DNA from: Candidatus Uhrbacteria bacterium
GTDB lineage: Bacteria > Patescibacteriota > Patescibacteriia > UBA9934 > GWF2-40-263
Direction: 5' to 3'
Assembly: GCA_903831335.1 (NCBI GenBank)
Contig: CAIKXH010000165.1
Span: 1-8,208 of the forward strand
Length of the DNA stretch: 8,208 nt
The notes under the pieces were generated by a model. It was not told the DNA's origin. It searched no databases and saw only the letters and a program-made list of their open reading frames with translations. The stretch's first letter is position 1. The number at the start of each line of letters is the position of its first letter. A program made the position numbers and the translations under genes. Shown here one piece after another: positions 1-6,472 of this stretch.

Positions 1-413
1 ATTCCTTCTTTCATTTCAACAAAGTGCACACCCACACGATCAATATCATCCAGAAAGTTCTCAAACGTTTCAATATAATCCTCTACTTGTGTAAACGTAA
101 ATAATATCTCATTTTCTGTGAGATATCCGCGTTGCTTCCCTTTTTCCAACAATCGATCCAAAACCTGATCTGATGGAGGTTCTGCCTTTACATAACGAAC
201 CTTTGGAGCAACAACCACCTTTTGTTTTGGTTGCGGTTTTTGTTGTTGCTTTTGCTTCTGTGGAACCTGAGGCTTTTTTGGTTGATTATGTTGCTTCTGT
301 GGCTTCACTACCTTTTTTGGAACTGGTTTTCCTTTTTGAACGGATTGTTTTCCGCCGGAGGCGGATCCGCCTTTGGCGGACTTCACAGTCTTTTTGACAG
401 TCTTTGGTGCCAT
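1..413 (-). CDS. rpoD: RNA polymerase primary sigma factor (RpoD), N-terminal part, cut by window edge
   Basis: 137 codons are visible; the rest lies beyond base 1. Residues 1-65 are a basic, disordered-looking tail dominated by Lys, Gln and Pro, with phrases such as PKKPQ and QKPQPKQ. From about residue 80 the protein becomes ordered and matches sigma-70 region 1.1 (LLEKGKQRGYLTENEI, then FENFLDDIDRVGVHFVE), the module that in primary sigma factors keeps free sigma off DNA. Position directly after dnaG is the classical dnaG-rpoD arrangement and supports the call. The start is well fixed: an in-frame TAG lies seven codons upstream with no ATG, GTG or TTG between. A possible Shine-Dalgarno AGAAGG (428-433) is 14 nt away, which is long. 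Residues 12-21 are encoded by a perfect palindromic repeat (351-380). Regions 2-4 are not visible, so an alternative sigma factor is formally possible but unlikely. Confidence 0.88.
   Translation of the reverse strand, partial: MAPKTVKKTVKSAKGGSASGGKQSVQKGKPVPKKVVKPQKQHNQPKKPQVPQKQKQQQKPQPKQKVVVAPKVRYVKAEPPSDQVLDRLLEKGKQRGYLTENEILFTFTQVEDYIETFENFLDDIDRVGVHFVEMKEG
351..380. repeat. Tandem pair of 15-bp perfect hairpin palindromes inside rpoD
   Basis: Two abutting 15-mers on the plus strand, TCCGCCGGAGGCGGA (351-365) and TCCGCCTTTGGCGGA (366-380), are identical except for the 3-nt centre. Each folds as a 6-bp stem with a 3-nt loop. The junction GGCGGATCCGCC is itself a perfect 12-bp palindrome, so a cruciform across both is also possible. 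It occupies exactly 10 codons of rpoD (Ser12 to Gly21, giving Lys-Gly-Gly-Ser-Ala-Ser-Gly-Gly) and keeps frame. It is far richer in GC than its surroundings. I saw no second copy in this window. Identity as a dispersed genomic repeat is inferred. Confidence 0.8.
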
Positions 414-459
414 ACGAAAAAAATGAACCTTCTATGCCGTTACTGGCGTGCATGAAAGT

Positions 460-2235
460 TTAGTTAAGTTCTGACAAAAGCTTTTTAACGGCCTCGGCAT
501 CACCAGCGTCTTCCGCTTGGCGAAGTTTTTGTGCGAGCACAGATCGCTTTTCCTGACGGTCTGTTGTGCGCAGGATTTCTAAAAGAATATTCAATTGTGT
601 GAGACGAGCGCTTGGCGAAAGATTCTCGAAGGTTTGCTCAGCCATGAGGCTTGATTGATCCAAAAGCGAAAGAAGATGTTCTTTCAGAGGATCATTGATA
701 AGCAGGTTTCGAGTACTTGCAAAAAACGTTGAGGTTTTTGCCATCTCAATGTCTGAAGTGTAGGCGTCTTCAACGAATTTGTAAAGGTTTCCGATATCTA
801 CATGCTCAATCGGTATCTGTCTCAACTCCGTGCGAACATGTTCCTTATTTTCTTCATCATTCAGCATTCCACCAATAAGCACGAGCGCGACCTGCTCTTT
901 TTTTCCTAATTTTATAGGATGAACACTATTTGTGTTCGGGGTTGTTTTCTTCTGTTCTTGTTTTGGAGAAATGGCTGTTCTTAATATTCCAAGCTCGATA
1001 TTCAAGAGTGATGCAAGTTTTGCGAGCCAATGTTCACGTTCTACAACATCAAAAATTTCTGCAATCGCAGGCAGTAATTCTTGTGAGATCAGACGCTTGT
1101 GATCTACATTTGAAATATCTCTGTCCGATAATGTTCGATCAAATAAATACTGCATGAACGGGACAGATGTTTGAGATAATGTCTTCCATTGCTCAGGATT
1201 CTTTTGCACCAAATCATCTGGATCTTTTACATCTGACGGAAGAGAAATAGCACGACAATCGAAGCCAAGTGAACGCGCAATCGTGACACCTTTTTTCGCA
1301 GCTGTTAATCCGGCCGCATCACGATCAAAACAGAACACAACTGTGTCTGTATAACGCTTCAACAATTCGAGTTGTTCTTGTGTCAGTGCCGTACCCGAGC
1401 TTGCAACAATGTTCTGAACACCAATTTTATTCGAGGCAACAACATCCAAATTCCCCTCCATCACGATCACACATTTCTGATCCTTGATCGCTCTCTTTGC
1501 CAAATCCAATCCGTAAACGAGCCGACCTTTATGGTAGACCGGGGTCTCTGGAGAATTCATGTACTTCCCTTGCTGAACATCTGCCCCAGGCAAAATACGC
1601 CCTGTGAACCCAACTGTATTCCCATGCTGATCCCGAAGCGGAATCATGACACGAGCTCGGAATCGATCAATCACTCCACTTCCAGATTTCTTCTTCAAAG
1701 ATAAACCAGCCTGCACAAGTTCTGTTTCAGAGAATCCACGCTTTAAAAGTGCATCCGATAAAACACTCCAGTCGTCCGGAGCAAAACCGATTCCGAATCG
1801 TTCAATAAGCTCTGAGGTGATCCCACGATTCGCTAGATAGTCACGCGCAACCTGTGAGCCAGTCGAACTGGCTAAAACCTTCTTATAAAACGAAGTCGCA
1901 AGCTCATGAATCAACATCATGCGCTGCTTCACATTTCCTTCCGTTGTTGAAAATCGTTTAATCTCTACACCCGCCTTCTTTCCCAAATGCATAAGCGCCT
2001 CTGAAAAATCCATTCCTTCCATTTTCTGAACAAACGTAAAAATATCTCCACCTTCTCCGCAACCGAAACAGTGAAAGATCTGACGATCAGAAGAGACGTG
2101 AAAGGACGGAGACTTTTCATGGTGAAACGGACACAAAGCCCGAAACCCATTCATCCCAGCTGGCTTCAATTCTAAATACTCACCCACCACGGTGACAATA
2201 TCCAGTTTTTCTTTTATTTCATCTTTTGGGTCCAT
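460..2235 (-). CDS. dnaG: DNA primase DnaG
   Basis: This 591-residue protein, close to the 581 of E. coli, makes the RNA primers for lagging-strand replication. The N-terminal CHC2 zinc-binding domain has its ligands at Cys35, His38, Cys56 and Cys59. The RNA-polymerase core follows (about 115-370), including the NSPETPVYHKGRLVYGL stretch near 227-243. The TOPRIM part carries Glu260 in EGNLD, the DRD triad at 304-306, and DPDD at 338-341 in the Mg-binding acidic region. EGN replaces the commoner EGY. Residues about 435-591 form the poorly conserved C-terminal domain expected to bind the replicative helicase, ending in a charged helix. ATG at 2235 is the only usable start: an in-frame TGA lies upstream with no start codon between. 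No good Shine-Dalgarno precedes it. rpoD follows after 46 nt, so the two are probably co-transcribed. Confidence 0.97.
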   Translation of the reverse strand: MDPKDEIKEKLDIVTVVGEYLELKPAGMNGFRALCPFHHEKSPSFHVSSDRQIFHCFGCGEGGDIFTFVQKMEGMDFSEALMHLGKKAGVEIKRFSTTEGNVKQRMMLIHELATSFYKKVLASSTGSQVARDYLANRGITSELIERFGIGFAPDDWSVLSDALLKRGFSETELVQAGLSLKKKSGSGVIDRFRARVMIPLRDQHGNTVGFTGRILPGADVQQGKYMNSPETPVYHKGRLVYGLDLAKRAIKDQKCVIVMEGNLDVVASNKIGVQNIVASSGTALTQEQLELLKRYTDTVVFCFDRDAAGLTAAKKGVTIARSLGFDCRAISLPSDVKDPDDLVQKNPEQWKTLSQTSVPFMQYLFDRTLSDRDISNVDHKRLISQELLPAIAEIFDVVEREHWLAKLASLLNIELGILRTAISPKQEQKKTTPNTNSVHPIKLGKKEQVALVLIGGMLNDEENKEHVRTELRQIPIEHVDIGNLYKFVEDAYTSDIEMAKTSTFFASTRNLLINDPLKEHLLSLLDQSSLMAEQTFENLSPSARLTQLNILLEILRTTDRQEKRSVLAQKLRQAEDAGDAEAVKKLLSELN

Positions 2236-2250
2236 AGTTCTGTTCGCTTC

Positions 2251-2284
2251 ATCCCGACGGAGTTCGACGACGAGGGATCTCCCC
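2251..2284. other. GC-rich imperfect inverted repeat upstream of dnaG
   Basis: This GC-rich block ends about 15 bp before the dnaG start in AT-richer surroundings. Its outer arms are ATCCC (2251-2255) and GGGAT (2274-2278). The interior holds three CGACG words. The arms can pair but the interior does not pair well, so a stable hairpin is not certain. It would lie in the dnaG 5' leader if the upstream promoter is right. It may be a leader structure or a degraded dispersed repeat; neither can be settled here. Confidence 0.35.
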
Positions 2285-2299
2285 TCTATTCACTCGAAG

Positions 2300-2326
2300 C
2301 TTATCCGATTTTATCCGTTTTCGCAA
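2300..2326 (-). promoter_or_regulatory. Candidate dnaG-rpoD promoter
   Basis: Read on the minus strand, TTGCGA (2321-2326) is followed after 15 nt by GATAAG (2300-2305). The layout matches the candidate Nudix promoter (TTGCAA, 15 nt, GATAAT). The CGGATAA word occurs twice with a 10-bp period (plus-strand TTATCCG at 2301-2307 and 2311-2317), so either copy could act as the -10, or the pair could be a protein-binding site on one face of the helix. It lies just downstream of the Nudix terminator, where a promoter is needed. The hexamers match consensus only partly. Confidence 0.35.
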
Positions 2327-2328
2327 AC

Positions 2329-2351
2329 AAAAAATCCCGATGAATCGGGAT
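2329..2351 (-). terminator. Intrinsic terminator of the Nudix gene
   Basis: The minus strand forms a 7-bp stem, ATCCCGA (2345-2351) with TCGGGAT (2334-2340), closed by a 4-nt loop, and runs into six T residues (2329-2334). It begins right after the Nudix TAA stop at 2353-2355. It separates the Nudix unit from dnaG-rpoD. Confidence 0.78.
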
Positions 2352-2352
2352 A

Positions 2353-2790
2353 TTAGGAAACGCCGAGTTTATCGAGGTACAGGCGAAAAAAGTTGGGAAA
2401 CTGCGAGTGCAGATTCTCTGGAAGTGCATCCAATCTGAACCATTCGAGTGCATCAAACTTGTGAGGCTCGCCATTTGCGACCTTTGAGCGATCAACAAGA
2501 ACTTTGAAGTCGAGGGCGATCCAGTGCGTTGGCACGCCATCATGTTCACGATGAACATCTCGGAATCCGAGGAATTCGGCCTTCAAGACTTCTGTGCAGT
2601 ACTCTTGTTTAATTTCATCAATGAGCGTTTTTTCGACTGTGTCGCCAAACTCGATTGCGCCGCCACCACAATCCCAACAACCATGTTCGTCTCTGCAATT
2701 CATGCTGCGCTTCGCGAGCACAAAATTCCCTTGACCATCATGGCAAAAGAACACGACTGTGACCCCTGTAAAATCAACACCTTTTTTCAT
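2353..2790 (-). CDS. Nudix-family hydrolase with atypical Nudix box
   Basis: This is a 145-residue single-domain protein. The Nudix fold is seen from VTVVFFCHDGQGNFVLAKRS through WDCGGGAIEFGD to the late FDALEWFRLDALP segment. Such enzymes cleave nucleoside diphosphate-X compounds with divalent metal; the substrate here is not predictable. The box aligns from Gly44 but departs from consensus (Gx5E x7 REUxEE xGU): Asp50 for Glu, Asp58 for Arg, Gln62 for the first Glu of the EE pair, and Cys65 for Gly. Glu59 and Glu63 are retained, so metal binding may be reduced rather than lost. Five cysteines lie in the N-terminal half (16, 32, 38, 41, 65). I chose ATG at 2790 because GGAG lies 7 nt upstream. 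A start at 2826 would add 12 residues unlike the fold and would fall at the edge of the candidate promoter. The gene is flanked by terminators, so it is its own unit. Confidence 0.88.
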   Translation of the reverse strand: MKKGVDFTGVTVVFFCHDGQGNFVLAKRSMNCRDEHGCWDCGGGAIEFGDTVEKTLIDEIKQEYCTEVLKAEFLGFRDVHREHDGVPTHWIALDFKVLVDRSKVANGEPHKFDALEWFRLDALPENLHSQFPNFFRLYLDKLGVS

Positions 2791-2797
2791 AGTGTTT

Positions 2798-2801
2798 CTC
2801 C
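2798..2801 (-). promoter_or_regulatory. Shine-Dalgarno site fixing the Nudix start
   Basis: GGAG on the minus strand lies 7 nt before ATG 2790, the best-formed ribosome binding site in the window. It decides between the starts at 2790 and 2826 in favour of 2790. Confidence 0.7.
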
Positions 2802-2829
2802 AAGCAACAAATATCGCTTGCAACATGAG

Positions 2830-2856
2830 ATTATCGTATATCTATTCTTTTTGCAA
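2830..2856 (-). promoter_or_regulatory. Candidate Nudix gene promoter
   Basis: On the minus strand TTGCAA (2851-2856) and GATAAT (2830-2835, 5 of 6 to the -10 consensus) are separated by 15 nt, shorter than the ideal 17. A start near 2823 would leave a leader of roughly 30 nt carrying the GGAG site. The -35 overlaps the T tract of the preceding terminator. Confidence 0.42.
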
Positions 2857-2884
2857 AAAACCTCTCGCATGACACGAGAGGTTT
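2855..2884 (-). terminator. Intrinsic terminator of the ABC export operon
   Basis: The minus strand forms a 10-bp stem, AAACCTCTCG (2875-2884) with CGAGAGGTTT (2858-2867), with a 7-nt loop, and ends in six T residues (2855-2860). It starts 3 nt after the ATPase TAA (2888-2890). This is a strong, textbook structure. Confidence 0.85.
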
Positions 2885-2887
2885 ATC

Positions 2888-3562
2888 TTAATTTTTCGTC
2901 ACAGACAAAATCTTTCCATCATCAATCTTTACCAGCTTATCAGCCAACTTCGCATATTCTGGTTCATGCGTCACCATGATAATTGTTTGCCCTTCTTTGT
3001 TGAGCTCTTGAAAAATCTTCATAACCGCCGCAGAAGATTCATTATCAAGGTTTGCGGTTGGCTCATCGGCAAATAGAATCTTTGGGTGGTGGACGATGCC
3101 GCGTGCAATACTCACGCGCTGTTGTTCTCCCCCAGACATTTTGCTTGGGATGCTATCAAGCCTGTGCTGCAAGCCTACAATCGTCAGAGTTTCAATTCCG
3201 CGAGCGTACGCACTCTTTTTATCCATTCCCTGCATGAGCAGTGGCAAAATGACGTTATCGATCGCCGTGAGCTCTGGGAGAAGCGCATAATCTTGAAACA
3301 CGTATCCAAAGTTCATGAGACGAAAATTTGTTCTGGCTTCTGCATGCAAATTCTCTGTTGAAATATCATCAATAATAATACTTCCACTCGTTGGATAATC
3401 AAGCAAACTCATCTGATAAAGCAATGTACTTTTTCCTGCTCCAGACCTTCCCATAATCACAATAAATTCTCCGGACTCTGCCCGAAAATCAATCCCTTTC
3501 AAGACTTCGATTCTTCTGTCTCCATCCTTAAACGATCTTTTCAATTCTTTTACTTCAATCAT
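2888..3562 (-). CDS. ABC transporter ATP-binding protein (MacB/LolD/YknY type)
   Basis: This 224-residue protein is the usual length of a stand-alone nucleotide-binding subunit in this family. All motifs are intact: Walker A GRSGAGKST (38-46), Q-loop Gln90 in FQDYALLP, signature MSGGEQQR (142-149, Met and Glu replacing the outer residues of LSGGQ), Walker B KILFADE (161-167) with catalytic Glu167, the D-loop in ANLD, and the switch His199 in MVTHE. The sequence style matches ATPases that pair with FtsX-like permeases and drive mechanotransmission rather than classical transport through the membrane domain. It is the last gene of the export operon, starting 4 nt after the permease stop, so translational coupling is likely. 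It acts as a dimer at the inner face of the membrane with the product of 3567-4820. Confidence 0.95.
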   Translation of the reverse strand: MIEVKELKRSFKDGDRRIEVLKGIDFRAESGEFIVIMGRSGAGKSTLLYQMSLLDYPTSGSIIIDDISTENLHAEARTNFRLMNFGYVFQDYALLPELTAIDNVILPLLMQGMDKKSAYARGIETLTIVGLQHRLDSIPSKMSGGEQQRVSIARGIVHHPKILFADEPTANLDNESSAAVMKIFQELNKEGQTIIMVTHEPEYAKLADKLVKIDDGKILSVTKN

Positions 3563-3566
3563 ACGA

Positions 3567-4820
3567 TTAGTTTCTGCCTAAAATGGAATCAAGCGTATTT
3601 TTTCTCACAATCATGCGTGCTGGAATAAATCCAGCGATCACGGTTGAGACCACAAGAAGACCAACACGGAAGAAGGTTTCGCCTAATGGAGCCACAAGGA
3701 TTCCATCGCTAAACGGAAAGTCAATTGGATTCATGGCAAAATACGGAACCATGATTGTGTACACAAGAATAAGCCCGAAAAAGGATCCGCAAACGGCATA
3801 GAAAATAGATTGAAAAATATAGGAAATCTCAATCACTTTTCCGTTAATTCCTATTCCCTTTAGAATTCCGATAAATTTTCTACGAGTAACAGCATTAATA
3901 AAGATCACGATGAAAATGGTAATCGCGGCCACAACAAGACCAATAGAACCAAGCATGGCCCCGAGTGTAGAAAACGTCTTGATCATGTCTTTCAAGAATT
4001 TTGGCTGCGCCTCTTCAAACGTCTGTACCTTTGCAAAATGATCTGCACCGCTTCTGATAAGTGCATCACGCACATCCGCGGGATTCACACCAGGTTTTAC
4101 TTTTAAGGCGATTTCTGCGACATTTCCATCATTTCTGCCAATCATGCTACGAAGCTGTGAATCAACCATGTAGACACTTTGACCAACATCACCCACCTTA
4201 CTTTTTATAACTCCCTTCACGGTCACCTCTCTTACAACTCCATTTACTGTCAAACGAATTTTTGTTCCAGGATAGACGTCATTCAATGCCGCAAATCCAG
4301 GATTATCAACGGGGACAAATCGTTTTAACAAATAAGAACCAATCAATACTTGATCAAAATCAGAAGGGGTTAAATAATCACCCTCGATTACCTTTGTAGA
4401 TAAACCAGTCAGACGATCTTCCATCCCAGGATCAATTCCGACAACCTGCCCAGCGGAAATATTCGGCTCGTCTGTTTCAAGTCTTGTTTTGTAATTTGCC
4501 TCCAAGGAACCACCGCTTCTGTAACGTGCAGAATACATGTTTACCTCAGGAATTCCCTGAATCATTCCAATCACACCAGGACTGTTTTCAATATACTTTT
4601 TATCTGTGAGCGAAGAAATGATGACATCCCCCGTATACTGCTCCTGGTTTTGATTCACAGATCCCTGAATAAGCCCAACAAGAATTCCACTTACAACAAC
4701 CAGATTCAAAAACGTCAGCACCATAACAAACACAATCAAGCCTGTGGTCCAAAGACTCGCACGCATGATTTGACGTCTTGCCAAGAAAAATCCAATTTTA
4801 ACATCAAGAAGAGAAACCAT
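3567..4820 (-). CDS. ABC transporter permease, MacB/LolC/FtsX type
   Basis: This 417-residue membrane protein has the 1+3 layout of the family. An N-terminal helix spans about 24-52, a large extracytoplasmic domain about 53-280 (MacB_PCD-like), and three helices fall near 283-310, 330-358 and 380-400. The short cytoplasmic stretch RRKFIGILKGIGINGKVI (313-330) corresponds to the coupling loop that contacts the ATPase. The C-terminus (ARMIVRKNTLDSILGRN) is typical for FtsX-domain permeases. The external domain, with GIDPG and EGDYLTPSD phrases, looks like those of antimicrobial-peptide or lipoprotein-related exporters. Substrate is unknown. No ATPase domain is fused, unlike E. coli MacB, so it depends on the following gene. 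Its ATG lies 1 nt after the adaptor stop, indicating coupled translation. Confidence 0.92.
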   Translation of the reverse strand: MVSLLDVKIGFFLARRQIMRASLWTTGLIVFVMVLTFLNLVVVSGILVGLIQGSVNQNQEQYTGDVIISSLTDKKYIENSPGVIGMIQGIPEVNMYSARYRSGGSLEANYKTRLETDEPNISAGQVVGIDPGMEDRLTGLSTKVIEGDYLTPSDFDQVLIGSYLLKRFVPVDNPGFAALNDVYPGTKIRLTVNGVVREVTVKGVIKSKVGDVGQSVYMVDSQLRSMIGRNDGNVAEIALKVKPGVNPADVRDALIRSGADHFAKVQTFEEAQPKFLKDMIKTFSTLGAMLGSIGLVVAAITIFIVIFINAVTRRKFIGILKGIGINGKVIEISYIFQSIFYAVCGSFFGLILVYTIMVPYFAMNPIDFPFSDGILVAPLGETFFRVGLLVVSTVIAGFIPARMIVRKNTLDSILGRN

Positions 4821-4821
4821 A

Positions 4822-6414
4822 TTACTTTCTGGATTCCTTGATCACAACAACATCTCCATCTGTTAATCCTGAGATGATTTCAATTGTTCCAAGTGTAGAA
4901 ACGCTTCCTGTTTGAACGGTTCTATATGTAATGATATCGCCCTCCATGACTTTAACAACTTTATTTCCTTTATCTAATTCGATGATTCCTTGCGGAACTG
5001 AAATAACATTTGATTTCTTTTCTGTGTCCACGATCACACTCGCTGTCATACCTGGTTTTACACGATCATCTTGTACGACAAACTGTAAGAGAATTCTGTA
5101 CGTTGTGACACCATCACGAATCGTTTCAGATGGATCAATAGAAACAACTTTTGTTGCAAACAAGACATCTGATCCGTAAGCATCTAAAAAGACATTTGCA
5201 GAATCCCCAATTTTCACAAACGGCAGGTTCTTTTCTGGAACATAACTTTCAATCTCTAATGATCCTGAACTAATCATTGAAACAATACTTTCATTTGCAC
5301 CTACAATCTTTCCAACCTTTGCTTCTACAGCTGTCACAACACCCGCAATAGGTGCACGAACTTGCTTTTTATAAAGCTGAGCGAGAACATCTTGTTTACT
5401 TGCTTCAGCTTGATTTACTTGAGCTTGATAGACAGAAACATCAGCGGATCTTGCAGGGGCTTTTTTAATCAGATATTGATCATTCGCTGTTTTTAGATTT
5501 CCTTCTGCCGTTTTCAATGCGGATATAGATGTCTTATGCGCTCCTTCTGCGGAAGTGATGTTCCCGGAAGCGGTAATAATTGTGGTGCGTGCTGTTGAAA
5601 CGTCTGTTTTCCACGTGGTTGAAACGGCCTCACATGGATTTCCATATGTAAACACACAACTATTTGGATTATTTACAACAATAGAAAGCTTTTCAAAAAA
5701 AGATTTCAACGTATTCAAATTCTGTTTTGCCTCAAGAAGAGATGCGGAAAGATTTGCATCTATTGTTAATGCATCTGTGGAAGCATTCCACTTAACAAGC
5801 ATATCCCCAATGATTCCGCGCTGTAACTCAATTTCTGTTTTTAAATTCGAATCAGAAGAAATAATATTCAGCTTCAAATTACTTGTTTGAGGATTACTAA
5901 ACAACTGATCCGCTTTATTCAACACAGCATCGTCCCCTTTTGTATATGCATCCTTAATCGTATCCACAAGACTCTGTTTTGTATTTAACAATGAATCTTT
6001 TGCATTTAAAATAGATGTTTCCGCATTTGTAATGGCTGTTTGCGCCAATGTTAAATCTTCCGCAGACGCACCAGATAGAAACTGATTTAATTTTGCCTTT
6101 TGCAAATCAATATTTGCTTGGATTTCAACAAGCCTAGCCTCTAATTGTGACGTGTCTTGGCTTGCAAGAATTTGTCCAGCTGATACAGAATCGCCAATTT
6201 TTGTGGCAACATTTGTAACACGACCACTTTGTTCAAACGAAAGATCCAGACTCTCTATTGGGACAACCTTTCCCGCAACAGAAACCTGTTGAACAAACTC
6301 AGAAGGACGAACGATCATGGTGATGTTTTTTGGTGCTTGGTTTTTAAAATAAAAAAACACACCAGCACTCAACGTAATAACAAGAATAATTCCTAAAGGC
6401 ATCTTCCACTTCAT
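4822..6414 (-). CDS. ABC exporter membrane-fusion / adaptor protein (HlyD-MacA-YknX type)
   Basis: This 530-residue protein is long for a MacA-like adaptor (about 370 in E. coli). Residues 5-22 form one membrane anchor with a short basic N-terminus and no lipoprotein Cys. The two halves of a lipoyl-like domain are recognisable at about 57-88 (SGRVTNVATKIGDSVSAGQIL) and 351-381 (RAPIAGVVTAVEAKVGKIV). Between them lies an extended helical region of about 260 residues, larger than in MacA, broken by a non-helical patch with Cys253 and Cys261. A beta-barrel (about 385-460, ending VKPGMTASVIVD) and a membrane-proximal domain (about 465-528) complete the family order. It is first in the operon, and its gene is preceded by a strong promoter but no clear Shine-Dalgarno. 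It probably caps the permease outside the cell membrane. In an organism without an outer membrane it would act as YknX does in Bacillus; that is inference. Confidence 0.9.
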   Translation of the reverse strand: MKWKMPLGIILVITLSAGVFFYFKNQAPKNITMIVRPSEFVQQVSVAGKVVPIESLDLSFEQSGRVTNVATKIGDSVSAGQILASQDTSQLEARLVEIQANIDLQKAKLNQFLSGASAEDLTLAQTAITNAETSILNAKDSLLNTKQSLVDTIKDAYTKGDDAVLNKADQLFSNPQTSNLKLNIISSDSNLKTEIELQRGIIGDMLVKWNASTDALTIDANLSASLLEAKQNLNTLKSFFEKLSIVVNNPNSCVFTYGNPCEAVSTTWKTDVSTARTTIITASGNITSAEGAHKTSISALKTAEGNLKTANDQYLIKKAPARSADVSVYQAQVNQAEASKQDVLAQLYKKQVRAPIAGVVTAVEAKVGKIVGANESIVSMISSGSLEIESYVPEKNLPFVKIGDSANVFLDAYGSDVLFATKVVSIDPSETIRDGVTTYRILLQFVVQDDRVKPGMTASVIVDTEKKSNVISVPQGIIELDKGNKVVKVMEGDIITYRTVQTGSVSTLGTIEIISGLTDGDVVVIKESRK

Positions 6415-6443
6415 AATGGTTTTTCTAAATAATTTTCAAAACT

Positions 6444-6472
6444 ATTATACCAAAATACCCAATAATTGTCTT
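6444..6472 (-). promoter_or_regulatory. Sigma-70 type promoter of the ABC export operon (extended -10)
   Basis: On the minus strand a perfect TATAAT (6444-6449) is preceded by TGG, giving an extended -10. Exactly 17 nt upstream is AAGACA (6467-6472), 4 of 6 to TTGACA. The expected start near 6437 gives a leader of about 20-25 nt before ATG 6414. This is the strongest promoter match in the window. The -35 lies inside the SulP terminator hairpin. Confidence 0.78.

Noticed and set aside
173..455. Two overlapping plus-strand open frames rich in Val, Leu and Phe
   Set aside because: They are the antisense of the Lys/Gln-rich tail of rpoD; AAR and CAR codons read backwards give hydrophobic codons. 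No start signal or recognisable domain supports them.
414..459. Possible terminator or promoter between dnaG and rpoD
   Set aside because: The 46 nt hold no stable hairpin and no convincing -10/-35 pair, only a distant AGAAGG, so co-transcription is the simpler view.
2301..2558. Minus-strand open frame of 85 codons overlapping the Nudix gene
   Set aside because: It is a shifted frame within the Nudix gene and runs through its terminator; the Nudix frame carries the recognisable fold.
2791..2826. Upstream ATG giving the Nudix protein 12 extra residues
   Set aside because: The ATG at 2790 has GGAG at 7 nt, and the extra segment would start at the edge of the candidate promoter.
2524..2979. 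Plus-strand open frame of 151 codons
   Set aside because: It is antisense to the Nudix gene, crosses the ABC terminator and enters the ATPase gene. The protein shows no family features.
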